Assembly (NCBI RefSeq): GCF_014493765.1
Contig: NZ_JACTVJ010000005.1
Span: 248,001 to 312,000 of the forward strand
DNA from: Streptomyces polyasparticus
GTDB taxonomy: Bacteria > Actinomycetota > Actinomycetes > Streptomycetales > Streptomycetaceae
Direction of reading: 5' to 3'
DNA: 64,000 nucleotides
The translations under genes were made by a program, and so were the position numbers. The first letter of the stretch is position 1. The number at the start of each line of letters is the position of its first letter. Under the pieces are notes generated by a model. That model was not told where the DNA came from. It did no database searches and saw only the letters and a program-made list of their open reading frames with translations. This document shows, piece after piece, positions 51,611 to 60,024 of this stretch.

Positions 51611-52058
51611 GCTTCATGCCCGGCTGGATCATGTCGGGGTCGTTCCCGATCGTCTGCTTGTTGAGCGTGTAGAGCTCCTGCCAGCGGCCCATGTCGCCGA
51701 GCTCGCGTTCGGCGATGGCGGAGAGCGAGTCGCCGGACTTCACGGTGTACGTACGGGCGCTCTCCTCCTTCGGCGCGGCGGCGGGCTCGGCGGCCTGCCC
51801 GGCCGGGGCGGCGGGCTTCGGAGCGGCCTGCGGGGCGGGCGGCGTGATCTTGGCGTCGGCCATCAGCCGGTCCGCCGCCGCCTGGGTGGCGGAGGCCGCC
51901 TCCTCGGTGAACTTCGAGTTCGCCTCCGCGCTGGTCCTGACGGGGGACTCGGGCGCGCTCACACCGGCGGACGCCTGCTCCTGCACTTGCTCCTTGACGG
52001 CCTCGCCGGCCTTCTCGGCCTTGTCCTTGCCGCCCTTGAACACATCGAAGATTCCCAT
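51597..52058 (-). CDS. LysM-domain protein
   Basis: Predicted 153-residue protein. The N-terminal 40 residues (GIFDVFKGGKDKAEKAGEAV) are charged and helical, a Pro/Ala-rich linker follows, and the C-terminal 50 residues are one LysM domain (YTVKSGDSLSAIAERELGDM, then LYTLNKQTIGNDPDMIQPGM). LysM binds peptidoglycan, yet no signal peptide is seen. ATG 52058 has CAGGAGGAT upstream. Its 3' end overlaps the convergent C39-like gene by 14 nt. Confidence 0.87.
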   Translation of the reverse strand: MGIFDVFKGGKDKAEKAGEAVKEQVQEQASAGVSAPESPVRTSAEANSKFTEEAASATQAAADRLMADAKITPPAPQAAPKPAAPAGQAAEPAAAPKEESARTYTVKSGDSLSAIAERELGDMGRWQELYTLNKQTIGNDPDMIQPGMKLKLP

Positions 52059-52366
52059 GGATCCTCCTGGGGGTCGTATCCCCCTGTGCCCCACTGTCGC
52101 GCGGAACGGGGGGCTGCGCGCGGGGAGCGGGGGCCGGGGCGCGCTGGGCGTGGGGGTTTCCACGCTGGGTGAGGGGTGTCTGAGGGCGGGGGCTGCGGCG
52201 CTGGGTCGGAGGACCGGGCGGGCTGGGAGCAAAGGCGCCGGGGGCAGGAGTGCCGGGGCGCGATTGTCAGTGGGGCGCGGCAGCATGGTCGGCGGGGAGT
52301 GGAAGGCGGCTGGGCGTCCGGGCGAGGGCGTCGGCCGCGATGCGTTCGATCGGGAAGGGGGCCCGG

Positions 52367-53002
52367 ATGACAGGGCGGCTGACGGCACCGCTGCGACGCG
52401 TGCTGGCGGAGGCCGAGGACGTGACGGGACGGCTCAGCGGGACGGAGGCCCAGCTGGAGACGCTGGCGCGGCACGGTCTGGCCTTCCGGCACGCGCGGCC
52501 GCCGCGCGCGTACTTCCTGACGCCGGCGGGACACCGGCTGCGCCAGGAGCTGCTCACCGCGGCGCCGCCGCCGACGGCACGGGCCGCCGCGACGCCCGGC
52601 GGGGTGTTCACGGCGCGTACGGGAGCGGAGAGCGAACCGGTGGCGGACGGACCGGCCCGGCTGCGCGAGGTGCACAGCGCCTGGCAAGGGCTGGTCGAAC
52701 TGCGCCGTATGACCAATCCGGACGGCTCCACGGACCGGCCCTGCGCCTGGGAGCGCGGTCATCTCGTCCAGGCGGCGGCCCTCGCCCTTGAGGCGGGCGA
52801 CTGCCTGCCGGGCGTGGCCGGCGACGGGGGCTACGTGGTGGCGGACACGCCCCAGCCGGACGCGGTCGAAATACGGTCCGGCGGCGAGGAGGCCGAGCTG
52901 GCGTCGTATGCCGATGTGCTGGCCAAGGCGGGATGGCACGTGGGCGAACACCGGGCGCGCGGCCGCGGCAGGGTGCTCCTTGCTTCGCCGCGACGGGTGT
53001 GA
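52367..53002 (+). CDS. Uncharacterised protein with a winged-helix-like N-terminus
   Basis: Predicted 211-residue soluble protein. Residues about 5-55 (TAPLRRVLAEAEDVTGRLSG, LARHGLAFRHARPPRAYF, LTPAGHRLRQELL) have the spacing of a winged helix, but no family signature is clear. The C-terminal half, including the final YADVLAKAGWHVGEHRARGR, is unassigned. ATG 52367 is preferred for GGAAGGGGG upstream; ATG 52340 is in frame too. The tandem repeats at 53031-53212 follow it. Confidence 0.55.
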   Translation: MTGRLTAPLRRVLAEAEDVTGRLSGTEAQLETLARHGLAFRHARPPRAYFLTPAGHRLRQELLTAAPPPTARAAATPGGVFTARTGAESEPVADGPARLREVHSAWQGLVELRRMTNPDGSTDRPCAWERGHLVQAAALALEAGDCLPGVAGDGGYVVADTPQPDAVEIRSGGEEAELASYADVLAKAGWHVGEHRARGRGRVLLASPRRV

Positions 53003-53030
53003 GCGGGGCCCCGCGCGGGCCGGGCCGGAC

Positions 53031-53212
53031 CGGGCGAAATGACGTCCGGGGCGGGGCGGCGGCGTATGGGAGGGGCGGGCGCGGCGCGGGCCGGGCGAAA
53101 CGACGTCCAGGGCGGGCGGCGATATCTGTGAGGGGCGGGCGCGGCGCGGGCCGGGCGAAACGACGTCCAGGGTGGGCGGCGGCGTATGGGAGGGGCGGGC
53201 GCGGCGCGGGCC
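53031..53212. repeat. Three tandem copies of a 60/61-bp GC-rich unit
   Basis: The landmark GACGTCC recurs at 53041, 53102 and 53162, and the block GGGCGCGGCGCGGGCC recurs in the same register in all three. Copies 2 and 3 differ at few positions; copy 1 has one extra base. It fills most of the 291 bp between the uncharacterised gene and the thioesterase gene. No real frame crosses it with a normal start. Confidence 0.88.
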
Positions 53213-53293
53213 GCGGCAGGCGGAATGCCGTGCCGGACACGGCAGTTGGAGCAAGCGGGAGCGACCGGGTACGTGAACGTGAAGGGGATGATC

Positions 53294-53716
53294 GTGGCGG
53301 ACGAATTCTTCGTGCCGGTGACCGTTCGCGGCTACGAGACCGATGTGCAGGGCCACCTCAACCAGGCCGTGTATCTCCAGTACGCGGAGCACGCACGCTG
53401 GGAGCTGTTCGAGGCGGCGGGCATCCGTCAGCAGGACCTGCAGGCGGCGGGCCTCGGCCCGGTCGTCCTGGAAACGACGATCCGCTACAAGCGGGAGCTG
53501 CGCGCGGGCGACAAGGTCGAGGTCACCTGCGCGTTCGCATGGGGCACGGGCAAGACGTTCCGGCTCACGCAGACCATCCGGAAACCGGACGGGACGGTCT
53601 CGGCCGAGGTGACGGCCCTGGGCGGCTTCCTGGACCTCAAGGAGCGGCGCCTGATCGCCGAGCCCGCGGCACGCATCGGCGCCCTCGCGAAGGATCCGTC
53701 CCGGTTCGGGCTCTGA
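53294..53716 (+). CDS. 4-Hydroxybenzoyl-CoA-type thioesterase
   Basis: Predicted 140-residue hotdog protein. YETDVQGHLNQAVYLQYAEH is the 4HBT signature with catalytic Asp and the GHxN turn, and LETTIRYKRELRAGDKVEV the next strands. GTG 53294 is chosen because AAGGGG lies 6 nt upstream; ATG 53288 has no spacing. It hydrolyses an acyl-CoA; which one is unknown. It stands alone. Confidence 0.87.
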   Translation: MADEFFVPVTVRGYETDVQGHLNQAVYLQYAEHARWELFEAAGIRQQDLQAAGLGPVVLETTIRYKRELRAGDKVEVTCAFAWGTGKTFRLTQTIRKPDGTVSAEVTALGGFLDLKERRLIAEPAARIGALAKDPSRFGL

Positions 53717-53743
53717 GACCGCCGGCGGGACACCGGCCGTGCC

Positions 53744-54505
53744 TCAGTCCCGTTCGAAACAGCTGAAGCGGCCGACGGCGGAGAAGCCCCGTCGCTCGTA
53801 CCAGCGCCGCGGCCAGTCCGCAGCGTCGGCGGTCAGGAAACGCGTACCGCAGCCGCCGTCGGCGGCCAGGCGCAGAGCCGTGCCCAGGACCACGTCGGCG
53901 TAGCCCTTCCTGAGTTGGTCCGGCGCCGTGCACAGATCCTCGATCTGGGCGATGCCCCGCTCGGGATCGAGGTAGAAGTCGGCCCATGAGGCGATCTCGC
54001 CCTCCGGCGTGCGGGCAGCGAGGAAGTGCACGATGCCGCCGCGGCGACGGGCCGCCCGCCGGTCGACCAGGTGGCGTACGACCTCGTCCTCCACGTCCGG
54101 AAGCGCCGCGCGCCACAGCCGGGTGAGAGGGGTGCGCAGCGCGTCGAGGTCCACCCGCTCCGCGGCCCGGCCATCCGGCGGCACAGGGCCTTCGTGCACC
54201 ATGACCAGGTAGGCGGAGCGGCTGTACCCGGCCCGGGCCAGTTCCTCCGCGCAGGCCTCCGCGATCGCGTCGTCGAGGACCGTGATCAGTCGGTGCGGCA
54301 GATGCCCCAGAACCTCGTCGGCGACGGCCGGCAGCGCCTCAGGGGCGACGGGCGCGTCGATGTAAATCTGGTTGTTCATCCGGGAGTGACCGAAGGTCTC
54401 GTCCAACACTGCGAACCCGCCCGGCAGTTCCACGATGCGCTCCGCCTGACGGCGGGCGAAACCGGACAGGAATGCGTCGACCTGCTGCAGCACGGGAGTG
54501 GACAT
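53744..54505 (-). CDS. GNAT-family N-acetyltransferase
   Basis: Predicted 253-residue protein. The C-terminal half is a GNAT domain: IASWADFYLDPERGIAQIED, CTAPDQLRKGYADVVL for the CoA loop, and WYERRGFSAVGRFSCF at the end. The N-terminal half is unlike common GNATs and may set substrate specificity. TACACT lies 7 nt before ATG 54505, so the transcript may be leaderless. Confidence 0.82.
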   Translation of the reverse strand: MSTPVLQQVDAFLSGFARRQAERIVELPGGFAVLDETFGHSRMNNQIYIDAPVAPEALPAVADEVLGHLPHRLITVLDDAIAEACAEELARAGYSRSAYLVMVHEGPVPPDGRAAERVDLDALRTPLTRLWRAALPDVEDEVVRHLVDRRAARRRGGIVHFLAARTPEGEIASWADFYLDPERGIAQIEDLCTAPDQLRKGYADVVLGTALRLAADGGCGTRFLTADAADWPRRWYERRGFSAVGRFSCFERD

Positions 54506-54584
54506 GCCCGGAGTGTAGACGGAGGTGTGGCAAGGCCCGGCGCCCTGCGGGGACCGCTCTCCGGGCCGTCGACTACCCTGGAGG

Positions 54585-54672
54585 CGGCCGTGACTGGCGC
54601 TGAGGTGGAGTACCACCGGGGAGCGGCCCGGCGTTTCAGGACGCCGAAGCACCTGCCGCGCGCCTGGGCGAT
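54585..54672 (+). ncRNA. ZTP riboswitch (pfl motif) upstream of folD
   Basis: The leader contains the conserved pfl blocks in order: GTGACTGGCG (54590-54599), a GGTGG/CCACC hairpin, GGGGAGCGGCCC (54618-54629) and CGCCTGGGCG (54661-54670). A TACCCT hexamer at 54574-54579 sits about 10 nt before the start of the motif and can be its promoter -10. The class senses ZTP/ZMP, which rises when 10-formyl-THF is short, and is typically found upstream of folD and other one-carbon genes. The ribosome site of folD lies 20-25 nt after it, so control may be translational. Confidence 0.88.
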
Positions 54673-54704
54673 CGAGACCGTATCCGACGCCACAGGAGCA
54701 CCCC

Positions 54705-55565
54705 ATGACCACCACCCCGCGCACCGCCAATTTCATGGACGGCACCGCCCTCGCCCGCGAGATCGGCGACCGTACCGCGGCCCGGGCCGCAGCCCTCACC
54801 GAGCGCACCGGCAAGGCTCCCTGCCTGGCCACCGTCCTCGTCGGCGAGGACCCCGCCTCCGTCACGTACGTGAAGATGAAGCGCAACCGCTGCGCCAAGG
54901 CGGGCATCACCTCCCGCCATGTGGAGCTCCCGGCGGACATCACCACCGAGCAGCTCGTGGCCGCGCTCACCGAGCTCTCCGAGGACCCCGACGTGCACGG
55001 CATCCTGCTGCAGCACCCGGTCGGCGAGCACATCGACGAGCGGGCCGCGTTCGAGGCGATCGCGCCCGAGAAGGACGTCGACGGCGTGACCATGACGTCC
55101 TTCGCGGCGATGGGCTTCGGTCTGCCGGGATTCGAGTCCTGCACCCCCGGCGGCATCATGCGGCTGCTCGACGCGTACGGCGTGGACCCGACCGGCAAGC
55201 GCGCCGTGGTCGTCGGGCGCAGCGCGATCCTCGGCAAGCCCGTGGGCCTGCTGCTGCTCGGGCGCAATGCGACGGTGACGTACTGCCACTCCCGTACGGA
55301 GAATCTCTCCGAGGTGATCCGCGAGGCGGACATCCTGGTCGCGGCCGTGGGCAAGCCCGAGTTCATCCGCGGCGAGGACATCAAGGACGGCGCGGTCGTC
55401 ATCGACGCGGGCTACAACCCGGGCAACGTGGGCGATGTGCACTTCGAATCGGCGGCCGAGCGCGCCGGTCTGATCACGCCGGTGCCGGGCGGCGTCGGCC
55501 CCATGACGATCGCGGTGCTGCTCGAGCAGACCGTGGATGCGGCGGAGCGTCAGACGGCTGCCTGA
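54705..55565 (+). CDS. folD: Methylene-THF dehydrogenase / methenyl-THF cyclohydrolase
   Basis: Predicted 286-residue bifunctional enzyme of one-carbon metabolism. Catalytic Tyr/Lys are in SVTYVKMK at about residues 48-55; GILLQHPVGEH and the NADP fold VVVGRSAILGKPVGLLL follow; the closing signature is PVPGGVGPMTIAVLL. ATG 54705 has CAGGAGC upstream. A ZTP riboswitch precedes it and a strong terminator follows, so it is a single-gene unit. Confidence 0.97.
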   Translation: MTTTPRTANFMDGTALAREIGDRTAARAAALTERTGKAPCLATVLVGEDPASVTYVKMKRNRCAKAGITSRHVELPADITTEQLVAALTELSEDPDVHGILLQHPVGEHIDERAAFEAIAPEKDVDGVTMTSFAAMGFGLPGFESCTPGGIMRLLDAYGVDPTGKRAVVVGRSAILGKPVGLLLLGRNATVTYCHSRTENLSEVIREADILVAAVGKPEFIRGEDIKDGAVVIDAGYNPGNVGDVHFESAAERAGLITPVPGGVGPMTIAVLLEQTVDAAERQTAA

Positions 55566-55577
55566 GCCCTCGGCAAC

Positions 55578-55615
55578 GTGAGGGGGCGCGGGCCGTCAAC
55601 TCCCGCGCCCCTCAC
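55578..55615 (+). terminator. folD terminator
   Basis: GTGAGGGGGCGCGGG (55578-55592) pairs with CCCGCGCCCCTCAC (55602-55615) with one bulged G and a 9-nt loop. Confidence 0.87.
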
Positions 55616-55673
55616 GGCATCCCGTCTAGCCCCGGACTTCGCGGGTCACCGTTTCAGGTCTGTTGTGGCCGAC

Positions 55674-55706
55674 CGCTCCAGTTGGCCATTTTGGCCGACT
55701 GGAGCG
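55674..55706 (-). terminator. Hairpin downstream of the convergent unknown gene
   Basis: Fourteen-bp arms at 55674-55687 and 55693-55706 (CGCTCCAGT.. against ..ACTGGAGCG, one mismatch) enclose the loop ATTTT, 21 nt past the stop of the gene ending at 55728. Confidence 0.7.
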
Positions 55707-55727
55707 CTAAGTTCGGGGGTCGGCCGG

Positions 55728-56111
55728 TTACGGGGCTGCCTCGCGGAAGAGCGCCAGGAGGGCGCGCGCCTGCGGGGCGCCCGCGTCGAAGAACTGCGTG
55801 GCCAGTGCGGGGGGCACGGCGGTTCCATGCATGCGGACCTCATGGCAGCTGAAGCAGAACGCCGCCTCGAACAGCACCAGGTCGAGAGTGTCCGCGTACG
55901 CCCGGACACTCCAGCCCGGCGAGAAGCCGCAGCGGTGCTGCTCGCTGCCGGGCAAGCTTTCGATCAAGGCCAGGGCGCTGACGGCCTCGCTCCCGATCCA
56001 GTGGGCGCCCACACTGCCGGGATACGGGGTGCCCCGCTTTGTCGGGAGTTCGGAGATCCTTACGACCTCGAGCAGCGCAGCGGCGGCCACGGCTTCGGCG
56101 GGGAGCCTCAT
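55728..56111 (-). CDS. Uncharacterised protein
   Basis: Predicted 127-residue soluble protein: RLPAEAVAAAALLEVVRISE, then PGSEQHRCGFSPGWSVRAYA and LFEAAFCFSCHEVRMHG. The CFSCHE motif (two close Cys and a His) could bind metal. ATG 56111 is the first good start; TACGCA 4-9 nt upstream gives a weak leaderless possibility. Family not recognised. The frameshifted transposase lies just beyond its 5' side. Confidence 0.6.
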   Translation of the reverse strand: MRLPAEAVAAAALLEVVRISELPTKRGTPYPGSVGAHWIGSEAVSALALIESLPGSEQHRCGFSPGWSVRAYADTLDLVLFEAAFCFSCHEVRMHGTAVPPALATQFFDAGAPQARALLALFREAAP

Positions 56112-56189
56112 GTGCGTAGTCTGCCCCCGCCCAGTGTCGGGCGGTGCTCCTGCCTCCATCAATGACAGAAACCGTGCCCGGTTAAAGGG

Positions 56190-57970
56190 CCGGCTCTCAC
56201 GCTCACGGGCTGTTTGAAGCGCTCCGTCACATCTGGGGCCAGCGGGTTTGTCCGATGTCGGTGTCGAGGAGATCGAGGAGGTGGAGTTGGACGCCGCGGG
56301 TGATCTGGACGGTGGGCGGGTCGGTGATGCTGCCGATCCGCAGGGTCAGTTCGCCGAGGTGGTAGAAGATCATGCGGCCGGTGGGGCGGACGCGGCGGTT
56401 GTCGGGGTAGAGGCCGCTCATGGTCTGCTCGGGACCGAGTGCCCGTCTGACCTGCCGCTCGATCAGGCAGAAGACGAGCAGGGCCAGGCAGATGACCTGG
56501 ATCAGGGCGGCGACGCGCCGGTTGTGCTGCACGAAGACCGGCGCGACCGCGAGGGGCCCTTTGAAGTCGTGGTATCTGCGCTCGACCGCGCCCTGGCCCT
56601 TGTAGTGGATCAGGGCCTCGGCCGGGCCTGTCTGGTCGGCGGGGACCGACATCAGCAGTGCGTACCAGCCGTCGACGGCGGCTTCGCCGTCCAGCACATC
56701 CTGGTCGAAGTGCCAGGCCAGGGCAGGGACGCCGTCCTCGTTGTCAGTGACGGTCCAGCCCAGACAAGAGGTGACACGGCGCTTGGCGGCGATGACACCG
56801 ATCCGGGCGACGATCTTCTCCCGGTTCCTGTAGTGGCGTCCGCCGGCCGCAGCGGTGAGCTTGTCCAGGTCTTCCGTGGCCTTGGCCAGGCGTTTGCTGC
56901 GGGCGGCATGCCGGCCGGCGGCGTTCGCGGTGGAGTGGACCAGGATCCGGCGCACGGTGAGCGGAGGATCGGTTTTGCGGGGCCCGGTCAAGGTGTGGGT
57001 GTCCTCCAGCACGCGGTAGGTCTCGCGCAGCTCGGGCGGCTTGCCCGCCTCCCTCTCCGCGTCCAGTCCACGACGGTGGCCTGCGCGAGATCGAGAACGG
57101 CATAGACCTCGTCCTTGACCTGCGCGGCCGGGGCCGGGGCGATGAACTCCACTCCCGCCTGAAGCAGGGCAGCGACGTTGGAGTAGGACACCAGCTTGGA
57201 GTCGGCGACCATCAGTAAGCCGCGCTCACCGGCCATGGCCCGCAGGTCCTGCATCGCGCCGACGACCTGGCTGACCTCGGCCGCACCACCACCGAAGACC
57301 CGGGCATGGAGCGGGAGGCCGCCGTCGGCCGACACCGCGAGCCCGGCCTGGACCTGCTTCAGATCGAAGCACCGGTCCTTGGGATGCCCGTAGCCGATGA
57401 CGGGGAAGTCCTCGTCCTGGCCCTGGGCCGGGAAGGCCCCGTGCACGGACATGCTGGTCATGTCCCAGTGCATCCGGGCCACATCGATCCCGAACTCACC
57501 GATCGCCCGCGCCCCGACCGTGCCCGCGATGTGCTCCAGGTGCGGAGCGATCGCATCCAGTGCCCGGGCCAGACGATCATCGTTGAGCAGACGGGGCTCG
57601 ATCCCGAAGACCTCCTCAACCGCCCAGCACCGGGCCCAGTCCTCCACCCGCACCAGCGGCGCGGGCGAGGTCAGCCGGTTGGCCACCAGCGCCTCGATCA
57701 CCTGCCCGTGCGTCACCAGCGCACTCGCGCCACCCGGACACACCTCGTCGACGATCCCGGCGACATCCAGCCGGCGCAGAAACTCGGCAGCGACAGGCAG
57801 AGCGCCCAGACGCTTCTCCACCACGGACGTCACCGCCACTTCAAGGCGCTGACGCTGAGACCGTGGCCGCGGGGACCGGGAAGTCATCGACACACCCCAC
57901 CCAACGCCACACCTCTGGCACAGGACACCCCCGGACCGGTCACACCATACGAATCAACGACCCGCGAAGT
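56190..57970 (-). mobile_element. IS1634-family insertion sequence (approximate limits)
   Basis: The element must extend somewhat beyond the transposase. A weak terminal match exists: CGGGCTGTTTGAAGCG at 56206-56221 against the reverse complement of the right side near 57950-57970 (CGGGTCGTTGATTCG), with several mismatches. No target duplication was found, so limits are approximate. Confidence 0.5.
56227..57887 (-). pseudogene. IS1634-family transposase, frameshifted
   Basis: Two overlapping frames make one transposase. The 5' frame (57887 to about 57064; VVEKRLGALPVAAEFLRRLD, VGARAIGEFGIDVARMHWDM, TDDE-like Asp in LLMVADSKLVSY) runs to VVDW and then shifts. The 3' frame (from about 57062 to 56227; VLEDTHTLTGPRKTDPP, RILVHSTANAAGRHAARSKR, IHYKGQGAVERRYHDFKGPL) completes the IS1634 pattern. 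Loss of one base near 57063 (minus-strand TGGGAC to TGGAC) explains the break and restores EREAGKPPELRETYRVLED. No slippery heptamer is seen there. Total would be about 550 residues, normal for the family. Confidence 0.87.
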
Positions 57971-57976
57971 ACGGGT

Positions 57977-58810
57977 CTAGCGCAGCTCCGCCAGCGTCGC
58001 CTTGGCGTCGGCGAGCAGCCACTTCTTCACGTCCTCGGCGGACGGGACCTTGCTGTCGCCCGACGACGAGGCGCTGTAGTCGCTCCAGCTCATCCGGAAC
58101 GTGAACCAGCCCTCGCGGACGTTCACCTCCATCCGGTTGAGCTCGTCGTCCGTGTCGCTGGTCTCCGTCGTCAGCCATGCCTCGTCGCCCATCCCGTCCA
58201 GGCGGGTGACGACGGTCTCGGAGCCCTCGTAGTCGTAGTCCTCGTTGGACTTGGCGAGGTCCGCGTACTCCTCCGACGGGTCCGTGGCCTTGTGCCAGGT
58301 GGCGTTGTACGTGATGTACGTGCTCGCGTACTCGTCCGTGGACTCCTTGTCCTTCATGTCGATGCTGCAGTAGCTCTGGTCGACCGTCGGGCGCTGCGAG
58401 GAGTACTTGGTGACGTCGTTCTTCTCGGTCCCCTTCTCGTAGCGGCCCTCGAACGAGGACAGCTGGGCGACCGAGCACAGGTCCTTCTCGTACGCGTGCC
58501 CGCCGAAGTCACCGCTCGCCCACATCTGGCCGGTGGCGAACAGGGTCCCGGCCCAGGCGGCCGAGGCGAGCACGACACCGCCGATTCCCCACACCCAGCC
58601 GGGAATTCCCTTGCGCGGCGTGGGCGTGGGTGCCGGGTACTGCGGCCCGAATCCGGGCGGTCCCGCGGGTGGTGCGGCCGACGGCGTCTGCTGCGGGAAC
58701 GGCGGCGGGGCCTGCTGCGCATACGGGTTGTGCTGTACCGGAGGCTGGGCGGACGGCTGCTGATAGGGGTTCGGCTGCGGCGCTCCGCCGGGTCCGGGTA
58801 TCGAAGACAT
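57977..58810 (-). CDS. Membrane-anchored protein with Pro-rich N-terminus
   Basis: Predicted 277-residue protein: Pro/Gln-rich cytoplasmic tail with NPYQQ/NPYAQQ units to about residue 65, one transmembrane helix (WVWGIGGVVLASAAWAGTLF) and an external domain of about 185 residues with two Cys (DLCSV, SYCSI). The external part (acidic, Ser/Tyr-rich) resembles DUF3558-like actinobacterial lipoprotein domains only loosely. Function unknown. Confidence 0.7.
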   Translation of the reverse strand: MSSIPGPGGAPQPNPYQQPSAQPPVQHNPYAQQAPPPFPQQTPSAAPPAGPPGFGPQYPAPTPTPRKGIPGWVWGIGGVVLASAAWAGTLFATGQMWASGDFGGHAYEKDLCSVAQLSSFEGRYEKGTEKNDVTKYSSQRPTVDQSYCSIDMKDKESTDEYASTYITYNATWHKATDPSEEYADLAKSNEDYDYEGSETVVTRLDGMGDEAWLTTETSDTDDELNRMEVNVREGWFTFRMSWSDYSASSSGDSKVPSAEDVKKWLLADAKATLAELR

Positions 58811-58895
58811 AAGGGGAATCTATCCACTCCCGCGGACGGTTCATGCGCAGGGCCGAACCTTCCGGAGCCTGCCGTCCACGGCTTACGGTTCCGCC

Positions 58896-59399
58896 ATGGT
58901 GACCATGAAGCCCCGACCCGATCTGCGCCCGCCCGGCCTGAACGCCGACGAGAAGACCACCCTGCTGACCTTCCTCGGCTATCTGCGCGACGCGGTCCTC
59001 GCGAAGGCGGCCGGTGTCCCCGAGCCCGCGGTGCGCACACCCGGCGTCCCCTCAGGGACCAGCCTGCTGCAGCTGATCAAGCATCTGACGGCCGTCGAAC
59101 TCAACTGGTTCGTCTGGGCCTACGCGGGCGAGGGCCGCGAACCGGAGGACGACGAGGTCGCCGTGTCCGAAGCCGACACCGCCGCGGACCTGGCGGATGC
59201 CTACCGCGCGGCGATCGCGCGGGCCGACGAAGTCATCGTCGCCTGCACCGACTTGGACCGCCCGGGCGCCCGCTCCCTGCGCGAGACGGCGCCCCCGTCG
59301 ATGCGCTGGATCCTGGTCCACATGATCGAGGAAACGGCCCGCCACGCCGGTCACGCGGACATCCTGCGCGAGCAGATCGACGGAGCGACCGGACGGTGA
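58896..59399 (+). CDS. DinB-like (DUF664) protein
   Basis: Predicted 167-residue four-helix bundle. The three metal-His positions are in LIKHLTAVELNWF, HMIEETARHAGHADILRE (two His). ADEKTTLLTFLGYLRDAVLA is the typical first helix. DUF664/DinB proteins are thiol- (mycothiol-) dependent S-transferases or hydrolases; the substrate is unknown. Start ATG 58896. Confidence 0.87.
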   Translation: MVTMKPRPDLRPPGLNADEKTTLLTFLGYLRDAVLAKAAGVPEPAVRTPGVPSGTSLLQLIKHLTAVELNWFVWAYAGEGREPEDDEVAVSEADTAADLADAYRAAIARADEVIVACTDLDRPGARSLRETAPPSMRWILVHMIEETARHAGHADILREQIDGATGR

Positions 59400-59426
59400 C
59401 CGGGGAGCTCTCCCCGTGGCCGCCGC

Positions 59427-59700
59427 TCACCGCGCAGCAGGTCGGCGCGTCGACACCGTCACGTCATCCACCAGCATCGGCTTTCCGCTGACGGTGCCCG
59501 CGTCGGGGCCGCCGCCGAGCTGGGCGGGCCAGGTGCCGCCCATGACGACGTTCAGGATCAGGAACACGCCGTGCTGTGTCGCGTCCTGCCAGGCCTGTGC
59601 GCCCAACTCGCCCTCGGTGACGCGGTGGTGGAGCACTGCCGTTGATCTGCTCCATCACATCGACCTCGCCCCACTGCGGCCGGCCCTTCACGCAGAAGCC
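59427..59700 (-). pseudogene. GH16 beta-glucanase remnant
   Basis: QWGEVDVMEQINGS (about 59645-59690) is the GH16 catalytic motif (Glu-x-Asp-x-x-Glu). About 60 residues downstream are missing and, in a different frame, LHHRVTEGELGAQAWQDATQ, HGVFLILNVVMGGTWPAQLG and MLVDDVTVSTRRPAAR supply the C-terminal strands of the same fold. The 5' end is cut off near 59700 where a fragment on the opposite strand begins. It is not functional. Confidence 0.85.
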
Positions 59701-59926
59701 CTTCCTCATCCCCGAGACGGGCTCCGAGCCGGGCGGCCGCAAGCCGGCCGACATCAACAGCCTGTTCCAGGGCGTCGACTCGCGCGATGACGTGCTCGGC
59801 TGCATCTGGTTCAACATCGACAAAGAGAGCAACTGGCGCATCGACAGCAGCTCTCAGGCGGAACAGACCTTCCGTAAGAATGCCGCGGACGACGCGTTCG
59901 GGTTCAACCCGAGCAGCGCCCACTGA
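59690..59926 (+). pseudogene. 3' remnant of a GH26-like glycoside hydrolase
   Basis: The open end KPFLIPETGSEPGGRKPADI, NSLFQGVDSRDDVLGCIWFN and IDKESNWRIDSSSQAEQTFR resembles the last strands of a GH26-type mannanase/lichenase, including a nucleophile-like Glu in PETGS. The N-terminal barrel is absent. The fragment begins where the GH16 remnant on the other strand ends, so both genes lost their 5' parts in one event. Confidence 0.6.
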
Positions 59927-59960
59927 CGATCGAAACGATCAACTGAGTACGTTCTATTGA

Positions 59961-59976
59961 GCGTTTGAGCGAACGC
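59961..59976. promoter_or_regulatory. Palindrome upstream of the first PL8 gene
   Basis: GCGTT (59961-59965) and AACGC (59972-59976) flank 6 nt; GATCG/CGATC at 59928-59940 is a second one. Both lie within 100 nt of the PL8 start and could be repressor sites. Confidence 0.4.
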
Positions 59977-60024
59977 GTGCTAGAAACCGCTTGCCCCAGT
60001 CGTGCGTCCCCCCGGAGTTCTCCC

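Noticed and set aside
53031-53766. A protein with 20-residue repeats reading through the tandem array
   Set aside because: The repeat length is near a multiple of three, which keeps frames open by chance; residues are Arg/Gly or Pro/Ala filler and no ribosome site precedes them.
56227-57887. Programmed frameshift in the transposase
   Set aside because: No slippery A/T heptamer or following hairpin is seen at the break; a single missing G restores the family sequence, and IS1634 transposases are normally one frame.
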